NCBI RefSeq assembly: GCF_031846385.1
Contig: NZ_JAVRHV010000001.1
Span: 620,001 to 684,000 of the forward strand
From: Urechidicola vernalis
Lineage (GTDB): Bacteria > Bacteroidota > Bacteroidia > Flavobacteriales > Flavobacteriaceae
Reading direction: 5' to 3'
Length of the DNA: 64,000 nucleotides
The notes under the pieces: model-generated
What the model saw: only the letters and a program-made list of their open reading frames with translations
The model's database searches: none
What the model was told of the DNA's origin: nothing
Translations under genes and position numbers: made by a program
Part shown: positions 17,165-26,661 of the stretch, piece after piece
Position numbering within the stretch: position 1 is the stretch's first letter
Layout: each line of letters opens with the position of its first letter

Positions 17165-17950
17165 ATGAAAACAAAAGTTGCTATATTATTCTTTCTAGTT
17201 GTTTGTTCCTTTTCTTATGGGCAAGAATTGAGACAGCAAAAAACGGGTACAATCCAAGAGTTTGAAAAACCTATTTCAGGTGTACATGTCTACAACTTAA
17301 ATACACTAAACGGAACATCAACACGAGAAGATGGTCGTTTTAGTATTCCTGTTAAATTAAATGATACGCTAATTGTTTCACATATAAATTATAGGTCCTT
17401 AAGAATTATTATTTCCAAAGCCTATTTAGACCGTGAACCTTTAGTGATTTATATGGATGAAATGACCAATTTCTTAGAAACGGTGTCTATAAAACTTCAC
17501 GATTTAACTGGTAATTTAGGAACAGATTCTAATAATGAAGAAAAAGGAACGAATAAAGACTCCATAAGTAAATATTATAGTGATCTTTCGACGCAAAGGT
17601 CTCTAAAAGATTTTGATCGCAATTTAGAACAGCCCATATTTAATCAGACAGATGTGACCCAAGGAACCAATCAAACTTATGCACAGGTTCAAAAAATTGG
17701 TTTTAAGTTTAAAGATGTTGAATTGCGGAAGGAATTAGATTTAAAAAAGAAATTCCCTGATTATTTAATCGAAAATCTAGGCAAATCTTACTTCACAACA
17801 AATCTTAAAATTCCTTCGGATAAAGTCTATCATTTTATTACCTATTGCGAATTTAAAAATATTAGAGAACTGTACTACAGCAATAATATGATGCAAGTTC
17901 TTACTATACTAGAAAGCGAAAGTGTTGCGTATCTTCAAATTAAGGAATAA
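17165..17950 (+). CDS. CarboxypepD_reg-like exported protein, tandem copy 1
   Basis: 261 residues. A signal peptide (KVAILFFLVVCSFSYGQ) is followed by a carboxypeptidase-regulatory-like beta-sandwich: ISGVHVYNLNTLNGTSTRED, then GRFSIPVKLNDTLIVSHINY. The C-terminal 100 residues contain KIPSDKVYHFITYCEFKNI, found almost unchanged in the next gene, and no TonB barrel follows. The two genes clearly arose by duplication. They probably sit in the periplasm or at the outer membrane. Function is unknown. The leader between a TAATTTG-like box and the ATG is very short. Confidence 0.78.
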   Translation: MKTKVAILFFLVVCSFSYGQELRQQKTGTIQEFEKPISGVHVYNLNTLNGTSTREDGRFSIPVKLNDTLIVSHINYRSLRIIISKAYLDREPLVIYMDEMTNFLETVSIKLHDLTGNLGTDSNNEEKGTNKDSISKYYSDLSTQRSLKDFDRNLEQPIFNQTDVTQGTNQTYAQVQKIGFKFKDVELRKELDLKKKFPDYLIENLGKSYFTTNLKIPSDKVYHFITYCEFKNIRELYYSNNMMQVLTILESESVAYLQIKE

Positions 17951-18026
17951 AAACATCATATGCTTTAACAAAAGTTTACAATCACATTAATACTTTTTTA
18001 ATATTTCAATTCAGTTATTTGTAGTA

Positions 18027-18803
18027 ATGACTAAACAACTAACTACACTCCTTCTTCTATTTTGTGTAACAATAAACTATGCACAAGAAAGAATTCCTAA
18101 ACAAGGAAAAGTATTGCATTTTAAACTACCAATTAATGGCGCTCATGTACTCAATTTAACTACGCGTGAAGGAACTTCTACCTTAGCGGATGGCTCGTTT
18201 ACAATTTCACTGCGGCTTAATGATACAATTCAAGTTTCTCATCTTAACTACCACACCAAAAGGTTTGTTTTTTCTGAAAGGCATCGATCAATGGAAATCT
18301 GGAGTGTTTTTTTAGATGAGTTGACAAATGAGCTAGATACGGTTGAAATTAAAAGTCATGATCTAACCGGTATGATTTCTACCGATTCTAAAACTGTTGG
18401 TAGGGTTTTAAATAAAGATTCAATTGCTCAAATGTATAGAGATTTGGCGTATCAAAAATCTAACAAGTCTTTTGGAAGAGATTTGGAAAAACCTCCATTA
18501 GTAATTGTAGATCCAACAGGTGGACCCAGTGTTGGAGGTGCAGTAGGAGTTCCTTTCCGCTTTAAAGACTTAGAATTAAGAAGAAATTTAAAAAGTAAAA
18601 CCGATTTTCCCACAAAGCTTATCAGCGAATTAAGTCTTGTATATTTTACGAAAACATTAAAAATCCCCGAGGATAAAGTACATCATTTTATTACCTATTG
18701 TCAATTCAAGAACATTAAAGCATTGTACGATAGAAATGATATCATAAAACTAATTGAAATTCTAGAGCAAGAAAGTACCGAGTATTTAAAAATAAAAGAC
18801 TAA
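18027..18803 (+). CDS. CarboxypepD_reg-like exported protein, tandem copy 2
   Basis: 258 residues, paralogous to the gene just upstream along its whole length. It shares the signal peptide, INGAHVLNLTTREGTSTLAD, the ELDTVEIKSHDLTG stretch and C-terminal KIPEDKVHHFITYCQFKNI. A glycine-rich insertion (DPTGGPSVGGAVGVPF) replaces the Gln/Thr-rich one of copy 1. It has its own short leader 76 bp after copy 1, so it may be transcribed separately. It ends 2 bp from the convergent lgt gene. Confidence 0.78.
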   Translation: MTKQLTTLLLLFCVTINYAQERIPKQGKVLHFKLPINGAHVLNLTTREGTSTLADGSFTISLRLNDTIQVSHLNYHTKRFVFSERHRSMEIWSVFLDELTNELDTVEIKSHDLTGMISTDSKTVGRVLNKDSIAQMYRDLAYQKSNKSFGRDLEKPPLVIVDPTGGPSVGGAVGVPFRFKDLELRRNLKSKTDFPTKLISELSLVYFTKTLKIPEDKVHHFITYCQFKNIKALYDRNDIIKLIEILEQESTEYLKIKD

Positions 18804-18805
18804 AT

Positions 18806-19750
18806 CTATTCAGTTTTCACCTTTCTAAACACAAAATAAAGCCCAACCAACACCATTGGAATACTTAATAGTTGTCCTGTATTTAATGCCCATTCTCCTC
18901 TTTCGTCTACTTGTGCTTCTTTTAAGAATTCAATAAAGAATCTAACTGTCCATAATAAAATCATGAACATTCCGAACAAGAACCCTGGCTTGTCTTTTTT
19001 GTCAGTTTTCCAATAGAAATACCACAGAATTAAGAAAACCCCAACATAACTTAAAGATTCAAATAATTGCGTTGGATACCTTAAGGGAATATCTTGCAGT
19101 ACTTGCTTATAGTTAGAACTATTTGCAATTAATTGATACGCTTTTTCATAAGAATCAGATCCTGTAATTCTCATAGCCTCTCCTTTACCAATATCGTTAC
19201 GAATAAATCTAAATCCAAGAGTAGAATCTGTTACTTTTCCAACAATCTCAGAATTCATCAAATTTCCTAAACGCACAAATACAGCACCAGAAGCAACAGA
19301 GATAACAACGCGGTCTAAAATCCAAAGCAAACTTTTATAATTGTATTTACGGCGGTATAAAACCATTGCAACTACAATTCCAATAGCCGCACCATGGCTT
19401 GCCAATCCAGCAAATCCAACAAATTTATAGCCTTTTATAATTCCGAAAAGCGAATCGCTCGCAGACTCTTTAATTGGAAGTAAAATTTCTATTAAGTTGT
19501 TCTGATAATAATCCCAACTGTAAAAAAATACGTCACCTAACCGTGCACCTAATAAAGTTGCTATAACGGTATACATAAATAATGAATCTACATATTCAAC
19601 TGGTAGGTTCTCATTTTTGTAGATTTTCTTCATTATTTGAATCCCTAACAAAAAGGCTACTACAAACATTAATCCGTAGTATCTAATTGATAAAGAACCT
19701 ATATTGAATAATTCTGGTGATGGATTCCAATCGATGGCAAGTTGTAACAT
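18806..19750 (-). CDS. lgt: Prolipoprotein diacylglyceryl transferase
   Basis: 314 residues with seven hydrophobic segments. The family signatures SHGAAIGIVVAMVLYRRKY (HGxxIG) and FVRLGNLMNSEIVG, with its essential Arg and Asn, are seen. It attaches diacylglycerol to the lipobox cysteine of prelipoproteins at the inner membrane, and the many lipoproteins in this window depend on it. It is slightly longer than E. coli Lgt because of a loop around residues 165-210. It lies downstream of yidD, 45 bp apart on the same strand. Confidence 0.95.
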   Translation of the reverse strand: MLQLAIDWNPSPELFNIGSLSIRYYGLMFVVAFLLGIQIMKKIYKNENLPVEYVDSLFMYTVIATLLGARLGDVFFYSWDYYQNNLIEILLPIKESASDSLFGIIKGYKFVGFAGLASHGAAIGIVVAMVLYRRKYNYKSLLWILDRVVISVASGAVFVRLGNLMNSEIVGKVTDSTLGFRFIRNDIGKGEAMRITGSDSYEKAYQLIANSSNYKQVLQDIPLRYPTQLFESLSYVGVFLILWYFYWKTDKKDKPGFLFGMFMILLWTVRFFIEFLKEAQVDERGEWALNTGQLLSIPMVLVGLYFVFRKVKTE

Positions 19751-19795
19751 GTATTTCTTTTATTTTTTGCTAATATATACTTTTAAAACGAATGC

Positions 19796-20029
19796 TTAAG
19801 GCACAGGGTCATATCCTCCTTTACTCCAAGGATGACAACTAAATATACGCTTTATTCCGAGCCAACCTCCTTTAAAAACACCATGCTTTTTGAGAGCTTC
19901 TAAAGTGTAACTAGAGCACGTTGGAGAATATCTGCATGTAGCAGGAGTATATGGCGAAATTGCTATTTGGTAGAAGCGTACCAACAAGATAAAGGGCCAA
20001 GCGATTATTTTTGCGAGTTGCTTTAGCAT
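19796..20029 (-). CDS. yidD: Membrane protein insertion efficiency factor YidD
   Basis: 77 residues, with the whole family pattern: an amphipathic N terminus (AKIIAWPFILLVRFYQIAISP), CRYSPTCSSYTLEAL with its cysteine pair, and FSCHPWSKGGYDPVP at the C terminus. It helps membrane insertion with YidC. The ATG overlaps the cysS stop by one base (TAATG), so translational coupling is expected. Confidence 0.95.
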   Translation of the reverse strand: MLKQLAKIIAWPFILLVRFYQIAISPYTPATCRYSPTCSSYTLEALKKHGVFKGGWLGIKRIFSCHPWSKGGYDPVP

Positions 20030-21507
20030 TAATTTACAGAAAAGGTTGTTCCGTCTTTTCCGTCCTTTAATTGAATACCTAATTCTGCTAACTCATCTCT
20101 TATTTTATCAGATAGTGCCCAATCTTTATTATCTCGTGCGTCTTTACGCATATCTATAAGCATTTGCATAACACCATCTAACTTTGAATCTGATGCATCG
20201 CCATTAGTTGAATTTTCTAAACCTAAAACATCAAAAACAAAAATGCGCATCGTATTTGATAATAATTCTAAATCAGATTTAGAAATTGTTTCTTTTCCTT
20301 CTTTAATTACATTCACAAATTTCACAGCCTCAAACAAATGCGATATTAAAATTGGTGTGTTAAAATCATCATTCATTGCTCCATAACACTTGTCTTTCCA
20401 ATCCTGAATATTTACTGAAGAAGAATTTGATGTTGTTAAATCTTTTAAAGATGTCATTGCTTCCATTAATTTCTGAAACCCTTTCTCAGACGCTTCTAAG
20501 GCATCTGAAGAGAAATCTAAAATACTTCTATAATGTGCTTGCATACAGAAAAAACGTACAACACCCGCGCTAAAGGCCTTTCTTAAAATATCATTGTCGC
20601 CCGATAAAATTTCTCCTGGCAGAATGCTATTTCCAGTAGACTTGGACATCTTCTGAGAGTTTAAAGTCAACATATTTGTATGCATCCAATAATTTACAGG
20701 GTTTGTATTTGTACACGCCTTAGACTGCGCAATTTCACACTCGTGATGCGGAAATTTCAAATCCATTCCTCCGCCGTGAATATCAAATGTCTCTCCCAAA
20801 TACTTTGTACTCATTACTGTACATTCTAAATGCCAACCAGGAAATCCAACTCCCCAAGGAGATGGCCATCTCATAATATGTTCTGGATTTGCTTTTTTCC
20901 AAAGCGCGAAATCTTGTGGGTTCTTTTTCTCCGCTTGCCCATCTAATGTTCTTGTATTAGAAATCACTTCATCCATTTTCCTTTTAGAAAGCATTCCATA
21001 ATCTCCACCTTGCTCATTGTATTTCAACACATCAAAATATACAGAACCGTTGGACTCATATGCCAATCCGTTTGATATTATTTCTTCAATCGCTTCTATT
21101 TGCTCCACAATATGCCCGGTTGCTGTTGGTTCAATACTTGGTGGTAAAAAATTAAATCGCTTCAAAATATCATGAAAATCTACCGTGTATTTTTGTACAA
21201 TTTCCATCGGTTCCAGTTTTTCTAAACGGGCTTTGGTAGAGATTTTATCTTCCGAATCATCATCAGTTAAATGGCCTGCATCTGTAATGTTTCTAACGTA
21301 TCTAACTTTATAACCTAAATGTAAAAAGTAACGGTAAATCATATCAAAAGACATGAATGTTCTTACGTTTCCTAAATGCACATTGCTATATACCGTTGGG
21401 CCACATACGTACATACCAATCATTCCCTCATTTAAAGGTTCAAACGTTTCTTTTGATTTTGTTAATGAATTATAAAGTTTAATCGAATTTGAATTGTACA
21501 ATTCCAT
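20029..21507 (-). CDS. cysS: Cysteinyl-tRNA synthetase
   Basis: 492 residues. The class I signatures are CGPTVYSNVHLGNVRTF (Cys35 zinc ligand; HLGN as the HIGH box) and QKMSKSTGNS (KMSKS). Further zinc ligands lie in WHLECTVMS and HHECEIAQS. The anticodon-binding helical domain follows to the C terminus. It charges tRNA-Cys in the cytoplasm. It is first in the cysS-yidD-lgt operon. Confidence 0.97.
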   Translation of the reverse strand: MELYNSNSIKLYNSLTKSKETFEPLNEGMIGMYVCGPTVYSNVHLGNVRTFMSFDMIYRYFLHLGYKVRYVRNITDAGHLTDDDSEDKISTKARLEKLEPMEIVQKYTVDFHDILKRFNFLPPSIEPTATGHIVEQIEAIEEIISNGLAYESNGSVYFDVLKYNEQGGDYGMLSKRKMDEVISNTRTLDGQAEKKNPQDFALWKKANPEHIMRWPSPWGVGFPGWHLECTVMSTKYLGETFDIHGGGMDLKFPHHECEIAQSKACTNTNPVNYWMHTNMLTLNSQKMSKSTGNSILPGEILSGDNDILRKAFSAGVVRFFCMQAHYRSILDFSSDALEASEKGFQKLMEAMTSLKDLTTSNSSSVNIQDWKDKCYGAMNDDFNTPILISHLFEAVKFVNVIKEGKETISKSDLELLSNTMRIFVFDVLGLENSTNGDASDSKLDGVMQMLIDMRKDARDNKDWALSDKIRDELAELGIQLKDGKDGTTFSVN

Positions 21508-21670
21508 AGAAAATTCAGCGTTTAATAAGTGGTAAAAATACTAACATTTTTCTAAAGATTACGTTAAAAATTAAAGTCCGAAAATAATTTAATAATCTCC
21601 TTGTTTTTTTGATTCACAAGTATTTTGTCTAACTTCGTTGTGCTTTAAATTCCTAATTTAGAAAGACACT

Positions 21671-22654
21671 TTGAGCAATCCAAAAAAAGCATCTAGCGCC
21701 GAATTTGTAAAACAGATTATCTCTAAAAACATCAGTTTTTTGAGCAGTGCTATTACTTTAATAGAAAGCAACAATTCCGAGCATAAGCAAAAGGCTACAG
21801 AAATTTTAAATGATTGTTTGCCATATGCCAACAAATCGATTAGAATCGGGATTACCGGGGTACCAGGTGTAGGAAAAAGTTCTTTTATAGATGTTTTTGG
21901 AAAGTATTTAACCAGTATTGGCAAACGCGTTGCTGTTTTAGCCGTGGACCCTAGCAGTTCTATAAACAAAGGAAGTATTTTAGGAGACAAGACTAGAATG
22001 CACCTCTTAGCACAGGATTCAAATGCTTACATACGACCTTCACCATCGGGAGATTCTCTAGGAGGGGTTGCTAGAAAAACCAAAGAAACAATTGTATTGT
22101 GTGAAGCCGCTGGTTTCGACATAATTCTTATAGAAACCGTTGGTGTTGGTCAATCTGAAATTGCAGTTCATAATATGGTCGATTTCTTTTTACTATTAAA
22201 ACTAGCAAATTCGGGTGATGAATTACAAGGAATTAAACGCGGAATAATGGAAATGGCGGATGCCATTGTTATTAACAAAGCTGATGGACCAAATATAAAC
22301 GCTGCTGAGTTGGCGAAGAGCCAATTTTCAAAAGCACTACATTTGTACCCTTTAAAAGAAAGCAAATGGACACCTGTTGTCAATACTTGTAGTTCACTAG
22401 AAAACAAGGGTATAAAAGAGGTTTACGCATTTGTAAATGAGTTTATAACATTCACAAAAAAGAATGGGTATTTTTACAAGCATAGAAAGGATCAAAACAA
22501 TCAATGGTTACTAGACACAATTGACTACGCTATTAAAAAACAATTTTATGAACGAGATTCCGTTCAAGAAGCAATAGAAGCCTTCAAGGAAAAAATTGAA
22601 AAAGAAATCATTTCACCTTTTGAAGCGGCTCAACAAATATTAGATTTAAATTAA
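21671..22654 (+). CDS. meaB: Methylmalonyl-CoA mutase-associated GTPase MeaB
   Basis: 327 residues of the MeaB/ArgK G3E-type GTPase family. Walker A is GVPGVGKSS (residues 63-71), followed by AVDPSSSINKGSILGDKTRM, the ETVGVGQSE switch and NKAD base recognition. It protects or loads adenosylcobalamin in methylmalonyl-CoA mutase, but no mutase gene is in the window. The start is TTG at 21671; no in-frame ATG lies nearby upstream. A candidate promoter is TTTG-N18-TAACTTCG about 30 bp upstream. Confidence 0.92.
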   Translation: MSNPKKASSAEFVKQIISKNISFLSSAITLIESNNSEHKQKATEILNDCLPYANKSIRIGITGVPGVGKSSFIDVFGKYLTSIGKRVAVLAVDPSSSINKGSILGDKTRMHLLAQDSNAYIRPSPSGDSLGGVARKTKETIVLCEAAGFDIILIETVGVGQSEIAVHNMVDFFLLLKLANSGDELQGIKRGIMEMADAIVINKADGPNINAAELAKSQFSKALHLYPLKESKWTPVVNTCSSLENKGIKEVYAFVNEFITFTKKNGYFYKHRKDQNNQWLLDTIDYAIKKQFYERDSVQEAIEAFKEKIEKEIISPFEAAQQILDLN

Positions 22655-22663
22655 TTATAAGAT

Positions 22664-23335
22664 ATGAATACACTTACTAGAACAGAACGATTAGGTTACA
22701 GCTTACTTCTTTTAGTTTATGCATTAGGTATATATTTTGCCAATACAGATTTGGTATATTTTGATACTGTGATTACTAAAGAAGATGGATTTGCAGAATA
22801 TGGAACCGCTTTAATGCTTTTTTGTATTAGTGTACTTTGCATTGCGCGATTGATAAAAATTGGAGGAGCAAAACCAGCATTATGGAAACTAGGGATCGTA
22901 GGAATGGCCTTGATATTTTTGTTCGGAGCCGGAGAAGAAATTTCTTGGGGGCAACGAATTTTCGGGATAGAATCTTCTGAATATTTTTTAGAAAATAATG
23001 CACAGCAAGAGACCAATTTACACAATATGGTTGTTGGTGAAACTAAAATAAATAAATTAATCTTTAGTCAAATCTTAACCGCTGTATTGGTTATTTATTT
23101 ATTAATTGTACCTGTGTTATATAGAAAAACCACTTGGTTAAAAGGATTGGCTGAAAAATTTGCAGTACCCGTACCAAGGTGGAATCATACAATAGGATTA
23201 CTACTTGCTACAGGTTTATTAGAGTTTATGAAGGCCTCTAGCCGTCGATGGGAACTTTATGAATTCGCATTCGGAATCATTTTCTTTTTGATATTTATCA
23301 ATCCATTAAATGGTTACATTTTCAAAAAAAATTAA
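22664..23335 (+). CDS. Membrane protein with GEEISWGQRIFG signature
   Basis: 223 residues and about six hydrophobic segments. The conserved loop GAGEEISWGQRIFGIESSEY occurs in a family of uncharacterised bacterial membrane proteins, and its Glu, Trp and Arg look like a functional site. A second polar loop (NLHNMVVGETKINKL) follows. The start is 9 bp after meaB and the stop directly abuts the ATG of the pentapeptide gene, so they form an operon. No function is known. Confidence 0.7.
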   Translation: MNTLTRTERLGYSLLLLVYALGIYFANTDLVYFDTVITKEDGFAEYGTALMLFCISVLCIARLIKIGGAKPALWKLGIVGMALIFLFGAGEEISWGQRIFGIESSEYFLENNAQQETNLHNMVVGETKINKLIFSQILTAVLVIYLLIVPVLYRKTTWLKGLAEKFAVPVPRWNHTIGLLLATGLLEFMKASSRRWELYEFAFGIIFFLIFINPLNGYIFKKN

Positions 23336-23908
23336 ATGCTTAGTCATTTAATTGATTCGGAAAATTTCAAAGGAATAGATTTCTCTAAGGAAAGACTTCC
23401 AATAGGTGAATACGACCAGTGTACATTCATCAACTGTAGTTTCGAGAATTCTGACATTTCCAATTGCGTTTTTATTGATTGTGAGTTTAAAGATTGTAAT
23501 CTAAGTAACTGTCTTACGAAGCACACTTTATTTCAAGAAGTTCGATTTGAAGATTGTAAACTAATCGGAGTGAAATTTGCAGATTGTAACGACTTTCTAC
23601 TTGATTTTAATTTTAAACAATGCCAACTAAATTTTTCTTCATTTTATAAATTAAAAATGATTGGGACAAAATTTGATCGTTGTAAACTTCAAGAAGCAGA
23701 TTTCACCGATGCTAACTTAAGTAAATGCACATTTAACAATTCTGATCTCTACAAAACAATTTTTGATAACAGTAATCTATCTCATACTGATTTTAAAACA
23801 ACGATAAACTATACCATAGATCCTGAAATAAACATTTTAAAAGGGGCTAAGTTCTCAAAAACTGGTATAGAAGGATTATTGAGAAAGTATTCGGTTATAA
23901 TTGAATAA
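23336..23908 (+). CDS. Pentapeptide-repeat protein
   Basis: 190 residues made almost wholly of A(D/N)LxX-type pentapeptides, for example CTFINCSFENSDISNCVFID and later ADFTDANLSKCTFNNSDLYK. They should fold as a right-handed quadrilateral beta-helix. The length and a break near the middle recall Qnr/McbG-type gyrase-protecting proteins, but many such proteins have other roles. Unusually many cysteines (about 15) sit at repeat positions. The ATG follows the previous stop without spacing (TAAATG). Confidence 0.85.
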   Translation: MLSHLIDSENFKGIDFSKERLPIGEYDQCTFINCSFENSDISNCVFIDCEFKDCNLSNCLTKHTLFQEVRFEDCKLIGVKFADCNDFLLDFNFKQCQLNFSSFYKLKMIGTKFDRCKLQEADFTDANLSKCTFNNSDLYKTIFDNSNLSHTDFKTTINYTIDPEINILKGAKFSKTGIEGLLRKYSVIIE

Positions 23909-23927
23909 CTTTGAAAAAAGTTAATTA

Positions 23928-24947
23928 ATGAGATGGCTAATTAATCATAAGAATTCAATTATTGCTATTGCGACTCCAATTTTTCTAATTGGTCTGATGA
24001 TGTTAATAACGCAATCCGCTCTCTTTAAATCAAATACTTCTGCCCTAGCAATTGGAGTTTCTACCGATTTAATTTTAGTAATTCCTCTAATTTATTACAT
24101 GTTAGTCCGAAAAACTAAGATACCAAATATAACTGTGGTTCCCTTACTATTTCTTTGCATTGCAATAGGATCTTATATTATTCCTACCGAAGAGCAAAGC
24201 CTAATTAACATATTTAAATCTTGGGGATTACCATTAATTGAAATCTTTATCCTTTTTACAGTTATAAAAAAAATAAGAAAAGGAATTTTACTATTTAAAA
24301 CCAAAAAAGGAACTTCACCTGACTTTTATAATATTTTAAAGGCCACTTGTAATGAACTGCTTCCTAAAGGTGTATCGCTTGTATTTGTTACCGAAATAGC
24401 AGTCTTTTATTACGGTTTTGCAAAATGGACAAAAAGAGTTTTAAAACAAAATGAATATTCCTATCATAAAAAAAGTGGAACCATTTCCTTACTAGCAGGC
24501 ATACTTTTAATCATAGTCATAGAAACTATAGCCCTACATTTTTTAATTCTAAAATGGAGTGAAACTGCTGCTTGGATTGTAACCTTTATTAGTATTTATA
24601 CTGGATTACAGATATTTGGATTTATGAAATCTTTAAGTCAAAGGCCGTATAAAATTGAAAAAGACGCATTGTTACTTTCATATGGAATAATGAATGAAAC
24701 AAGAATTGAGTTCAATGACATTGTAGTTATAGATGTGACATCAAAAGATCTTAACGAAAACAATCTAAATAGAAAATTAAGCTTTTTTGGAAATCTTGAA
24801 AGCCATAATGTAGTGCTACATTTAAAGTCTGAAAATACGCTAATTAGCCTTTATGGAATACATCGAAAGTTTAAAACATTGGCTTTTTTTGTAGACAACC
24901 CAATCGAATTTGAAGCGCAATTGAATAAAGCGATAAATGGAATATAG
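23928..24947 (+). CDS. Multi-spanning membrane protein, hypothetical
   Basis: 339 residues with about six to seven hydrophobic segments in the first 235 residues. A soluble C-terminal domain of about 100 residues follows (KDALLLSYGIMNETRIEFND, then FGNLESHNVVLHL) that looks like a bacterial PH-type beta domain. It is 19 bp after the pentapeptide gene and probably the last gene of the meaB-led run. The family is not recognised. Confidence 0.62.
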   Translation: MRWLINHKNSIIAIATPIFLIGLMMLITQSALFKSNTSALAIGVSTDLILVIPLIYYMLVRKTKIPNITVVPLLFLCIAIGSYIIPTEEQSLINIFKSWGLPLIEIFILFTVIKKIRKGILLFKTKKGTSPDFYNILKATCNELLPKGVSLVFVTEIAVFYYGFAKWTKRVLKQNEYSYHKKSGTISLLAGILLIIVIETIALHFLILKWSETAAWIVTFISIYTGLQIFGFMKSLSQRPYKIEKDALLLSYGIMNETRIEFNDIVVIDVTSKDLNENNLNRKLSFFGNLESHNVVLHLKSENTLISLYGIHRKFKTLAFFVDNPIEFEAQLNKAINGI

Positions 24948-24949
24948 AC

Positions 24950-25522
24950 CTACTTATCTATATATTTTTTAATAAAAACATTGAATAGCAAATAAATCGC
25001 GAATCCAATTGTTCCTCCAACAGTGAATCCGAACAATACATCAAACGGATAATGTACACCAATATAAATTCGGCTATACCCAATTAAAACTGCCCAAAAG
25101 ATTAGAAATAATGCAAAGTATTTCACTTTGCTTTTTATTAATAAAGCAAAATAAACTACAATTGCCATAGAAGTTGACGCATGTGCTGAGAAAAACGAAT
25201 AATAGCCTCCACAACTATCCTTAACTAATCGAATAAGTCCTTTCACCTCTTCGTTATGACAAGGTCTAAGTCGTCCAAAACCGTATTTAAATGCGTTTGA
25301 TAATTGATCTGATGCTGTAATTAAAATTGCTATAAATAGCAAAGCGTATAGTGTTTTTTTGGTCCCGTATATTTTATAAACAAAATACAAGGCAATTAAA
25401 TAAAACGGAACGGAATAGACTGTTGTTGTCATAAACATCCAAAATCCATCCCAAGTAGTAGAACCTAATCCATTTAAATAGATTAATAACTCCGTATCTA
25501 TTTTATTAATTTTTTCTAGCAT
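24950..25522 (-). CDS. PAP2-family membrane phosphatase
   Basis: 190 residues with about five membrane segments. The three phosphatase motifs are seen as KYGFGRLRP (KxxxxxxRP), FFSAHAS (normally PSGH; here SAH) and SRIYIGVHYPFD (SRxxxxxHxxxD). Candidate substrates are undecaprenyl pyrophosphate, phosphatidylglycerol phosphate or lipid A phosphates; the sequence does not decide. It is the last gene of the minus-strand run, 7 bp after the cyclophilin/FKBP gene. Confidence 0.87.
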   Translation of the reverse strand: MLEKINKIDTELLIYLNGLGSTTWDGFWMFMTTTVYSVPFYLIALYFVYKIYGTKKTLYALLFIAILITASDQLSNAFKYGFGRLRPCHNEEVKGLIRLVKDSCGGYYSFFSAHASTSMAIVVYFALLIKSKVKYFALFLIFWAVLIGYSRIYIGVHYPFDVLFGFTVGGTIGFAIYLLFNVFIKKYIDK

Positions 25523-25529
25523 TTATTTT

Positions 25530-26642
25530 TTAGTTTGGAGGATACAATTCCACTCTAAATATAATATCTGAATTTGGAGGAACTCCTCTACTTCCTTGTT
25601 CTCCCCATGCCAAATGCGCTGGAAGATACAACAATGCTTTTTCTCCAAATTTCATTTCTTGTAAGCCTTCTTTAAACCCTTGAACCAAACGCTCATTCAT
25701 ACTATAAGTACTCTTAAAAGGCTCATATCCTCTTCGCACTTCTTTAGTTTGGTTATACATTCCAAATTTTTTGGCAACATCCTTTATATTGGTATCTAAC
25801 AAACTACCATCTGTAAAATAAGCAGCGTATCCAATTCGGATATTACTTTCTAATTCAGGTTGCGCACCATCCCCTTTTTCGAGAAAGTATATTTTCAAAT
25901 CTGGTGATAATTCCTGAGCTTCTTCTTTTAATTTAAGAAAGTGAGCAATTGTTTCTTGCTCTATTTTTTCAATCTCCTTCGCTTTCTCGCGTTCAATATC
26001 TACAAACTTCTTAAAGGTCTTAAATGCATTAAAGTTTTTCGCTTTCTTACCTACTCGTATTATGTTAACCTCTTCTATAACCGTTTTCTTCTGTAAATTA
26101 TGAGCAACCTTCTGCCCCATTACTACATTACCAAATACAGCATGCACACCATCTAAATGTGGACGAGGCTCCAACATAATAAAAAATTGACTCCCATTAG
26201 AATCTGGACCACCATTTGCCATTGATAATACTCCAGGTCTATCGTGCTTAAATAGCACGTCTCCTACAGAATCTCTTGGTATTTCATCAGCAAATCTATA
26301 TCCAGGATCACCGCCACCTGTACCAAGTGGGCAGCCTCCTTGAATCATAAAGTCTTGATTTCCTGCTGTAGCACGGCTAATAACTCTATGAAAGTTTAAC
26401 CCATTATAATAAGGTTTTTCTTTCATAGAGTCCGTTACCATTTTATTTGTTCCTTCGGCCAATGATACAAAATTACCAACCGTTGCTGGAACTTTTTCAA
26501 ACTCTAAATTCAATACAATATTACCATCTACAGTAACAATTTCGGCATACAACCCATCTTCTAATTCTGGGTATTTAATCTCTTCACTACATGCAAAAAA
26601 AACTAATATAATTGCTAAAACTGAACTCTTAAGAACTTTCAT
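25530..26642 (-). CDS. Lipoprotein with fused cyclophilin and FKBP peptidyl-prolyl isomerase domains
   Basis: 370 residues. An SP-II signal (IILVFFAC-SEE) is followed by a cyclophilin domain at about 35-200 (FHRVISRATAGNQDFMIQGG, ANGGPDSNGSQFFI, LDGVHAVFGNV). A charged helix at about 205-245 leads to an FKBP domain at about 255-370 (FKEGLQEMKFGEKALLYLP, GVPPNSDIIFRVEL). Both isomerase types in one chain suggest a periplasmic folding factor. It sits in a row with another FKBP lipoprotein and GldI, separated by 19 and 16 bp. Confidence 0.88.
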   Translation of the reverse strand: MKVLKSSVLAIILVFFACSEEIKYPELEDGLYAEIVTVDGNIVLNLEFEKVPATVGNFVSLAEGTNKMVTDSMKEKPYYNGLNFHRVISRATAGNQDFMIQGGCPLGTGGGDPGYRFADEIPRDSVGDVLFKHDRPGVLSMANGGPDSNGSQFFIMLEPRPHLDGVHAVFGNVVMGQKVAHNLQKKTVIEEVNIIRVGKKAKNFNAFKTFKKFVDIEREKAKEIEKIEQETIAHFLKLKEEAQELSPDLKIYFLEKGDGAQPELESNIRIGYAAYFTDGSLLDTNIKDVAKKFGMYNQTKEVRRGYEPFKSTYSMNERLVQGFKEGLQEMKFGEKALLYLPAHLAWGEQGSRGVPPNSDIIFRVELYPPN

Positions 26643-26661
26643 ATGAATCTAGATTTTGAAT

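Noticed and set aside
23336..23908. Pentapeptide protein as a fluoroquinolone-resistance (Qnr) gene
   Set aside because: The fold and size fit, but no Qnr-specific loops can be confirmed by eye and many pentapeptide proteins have no such role.
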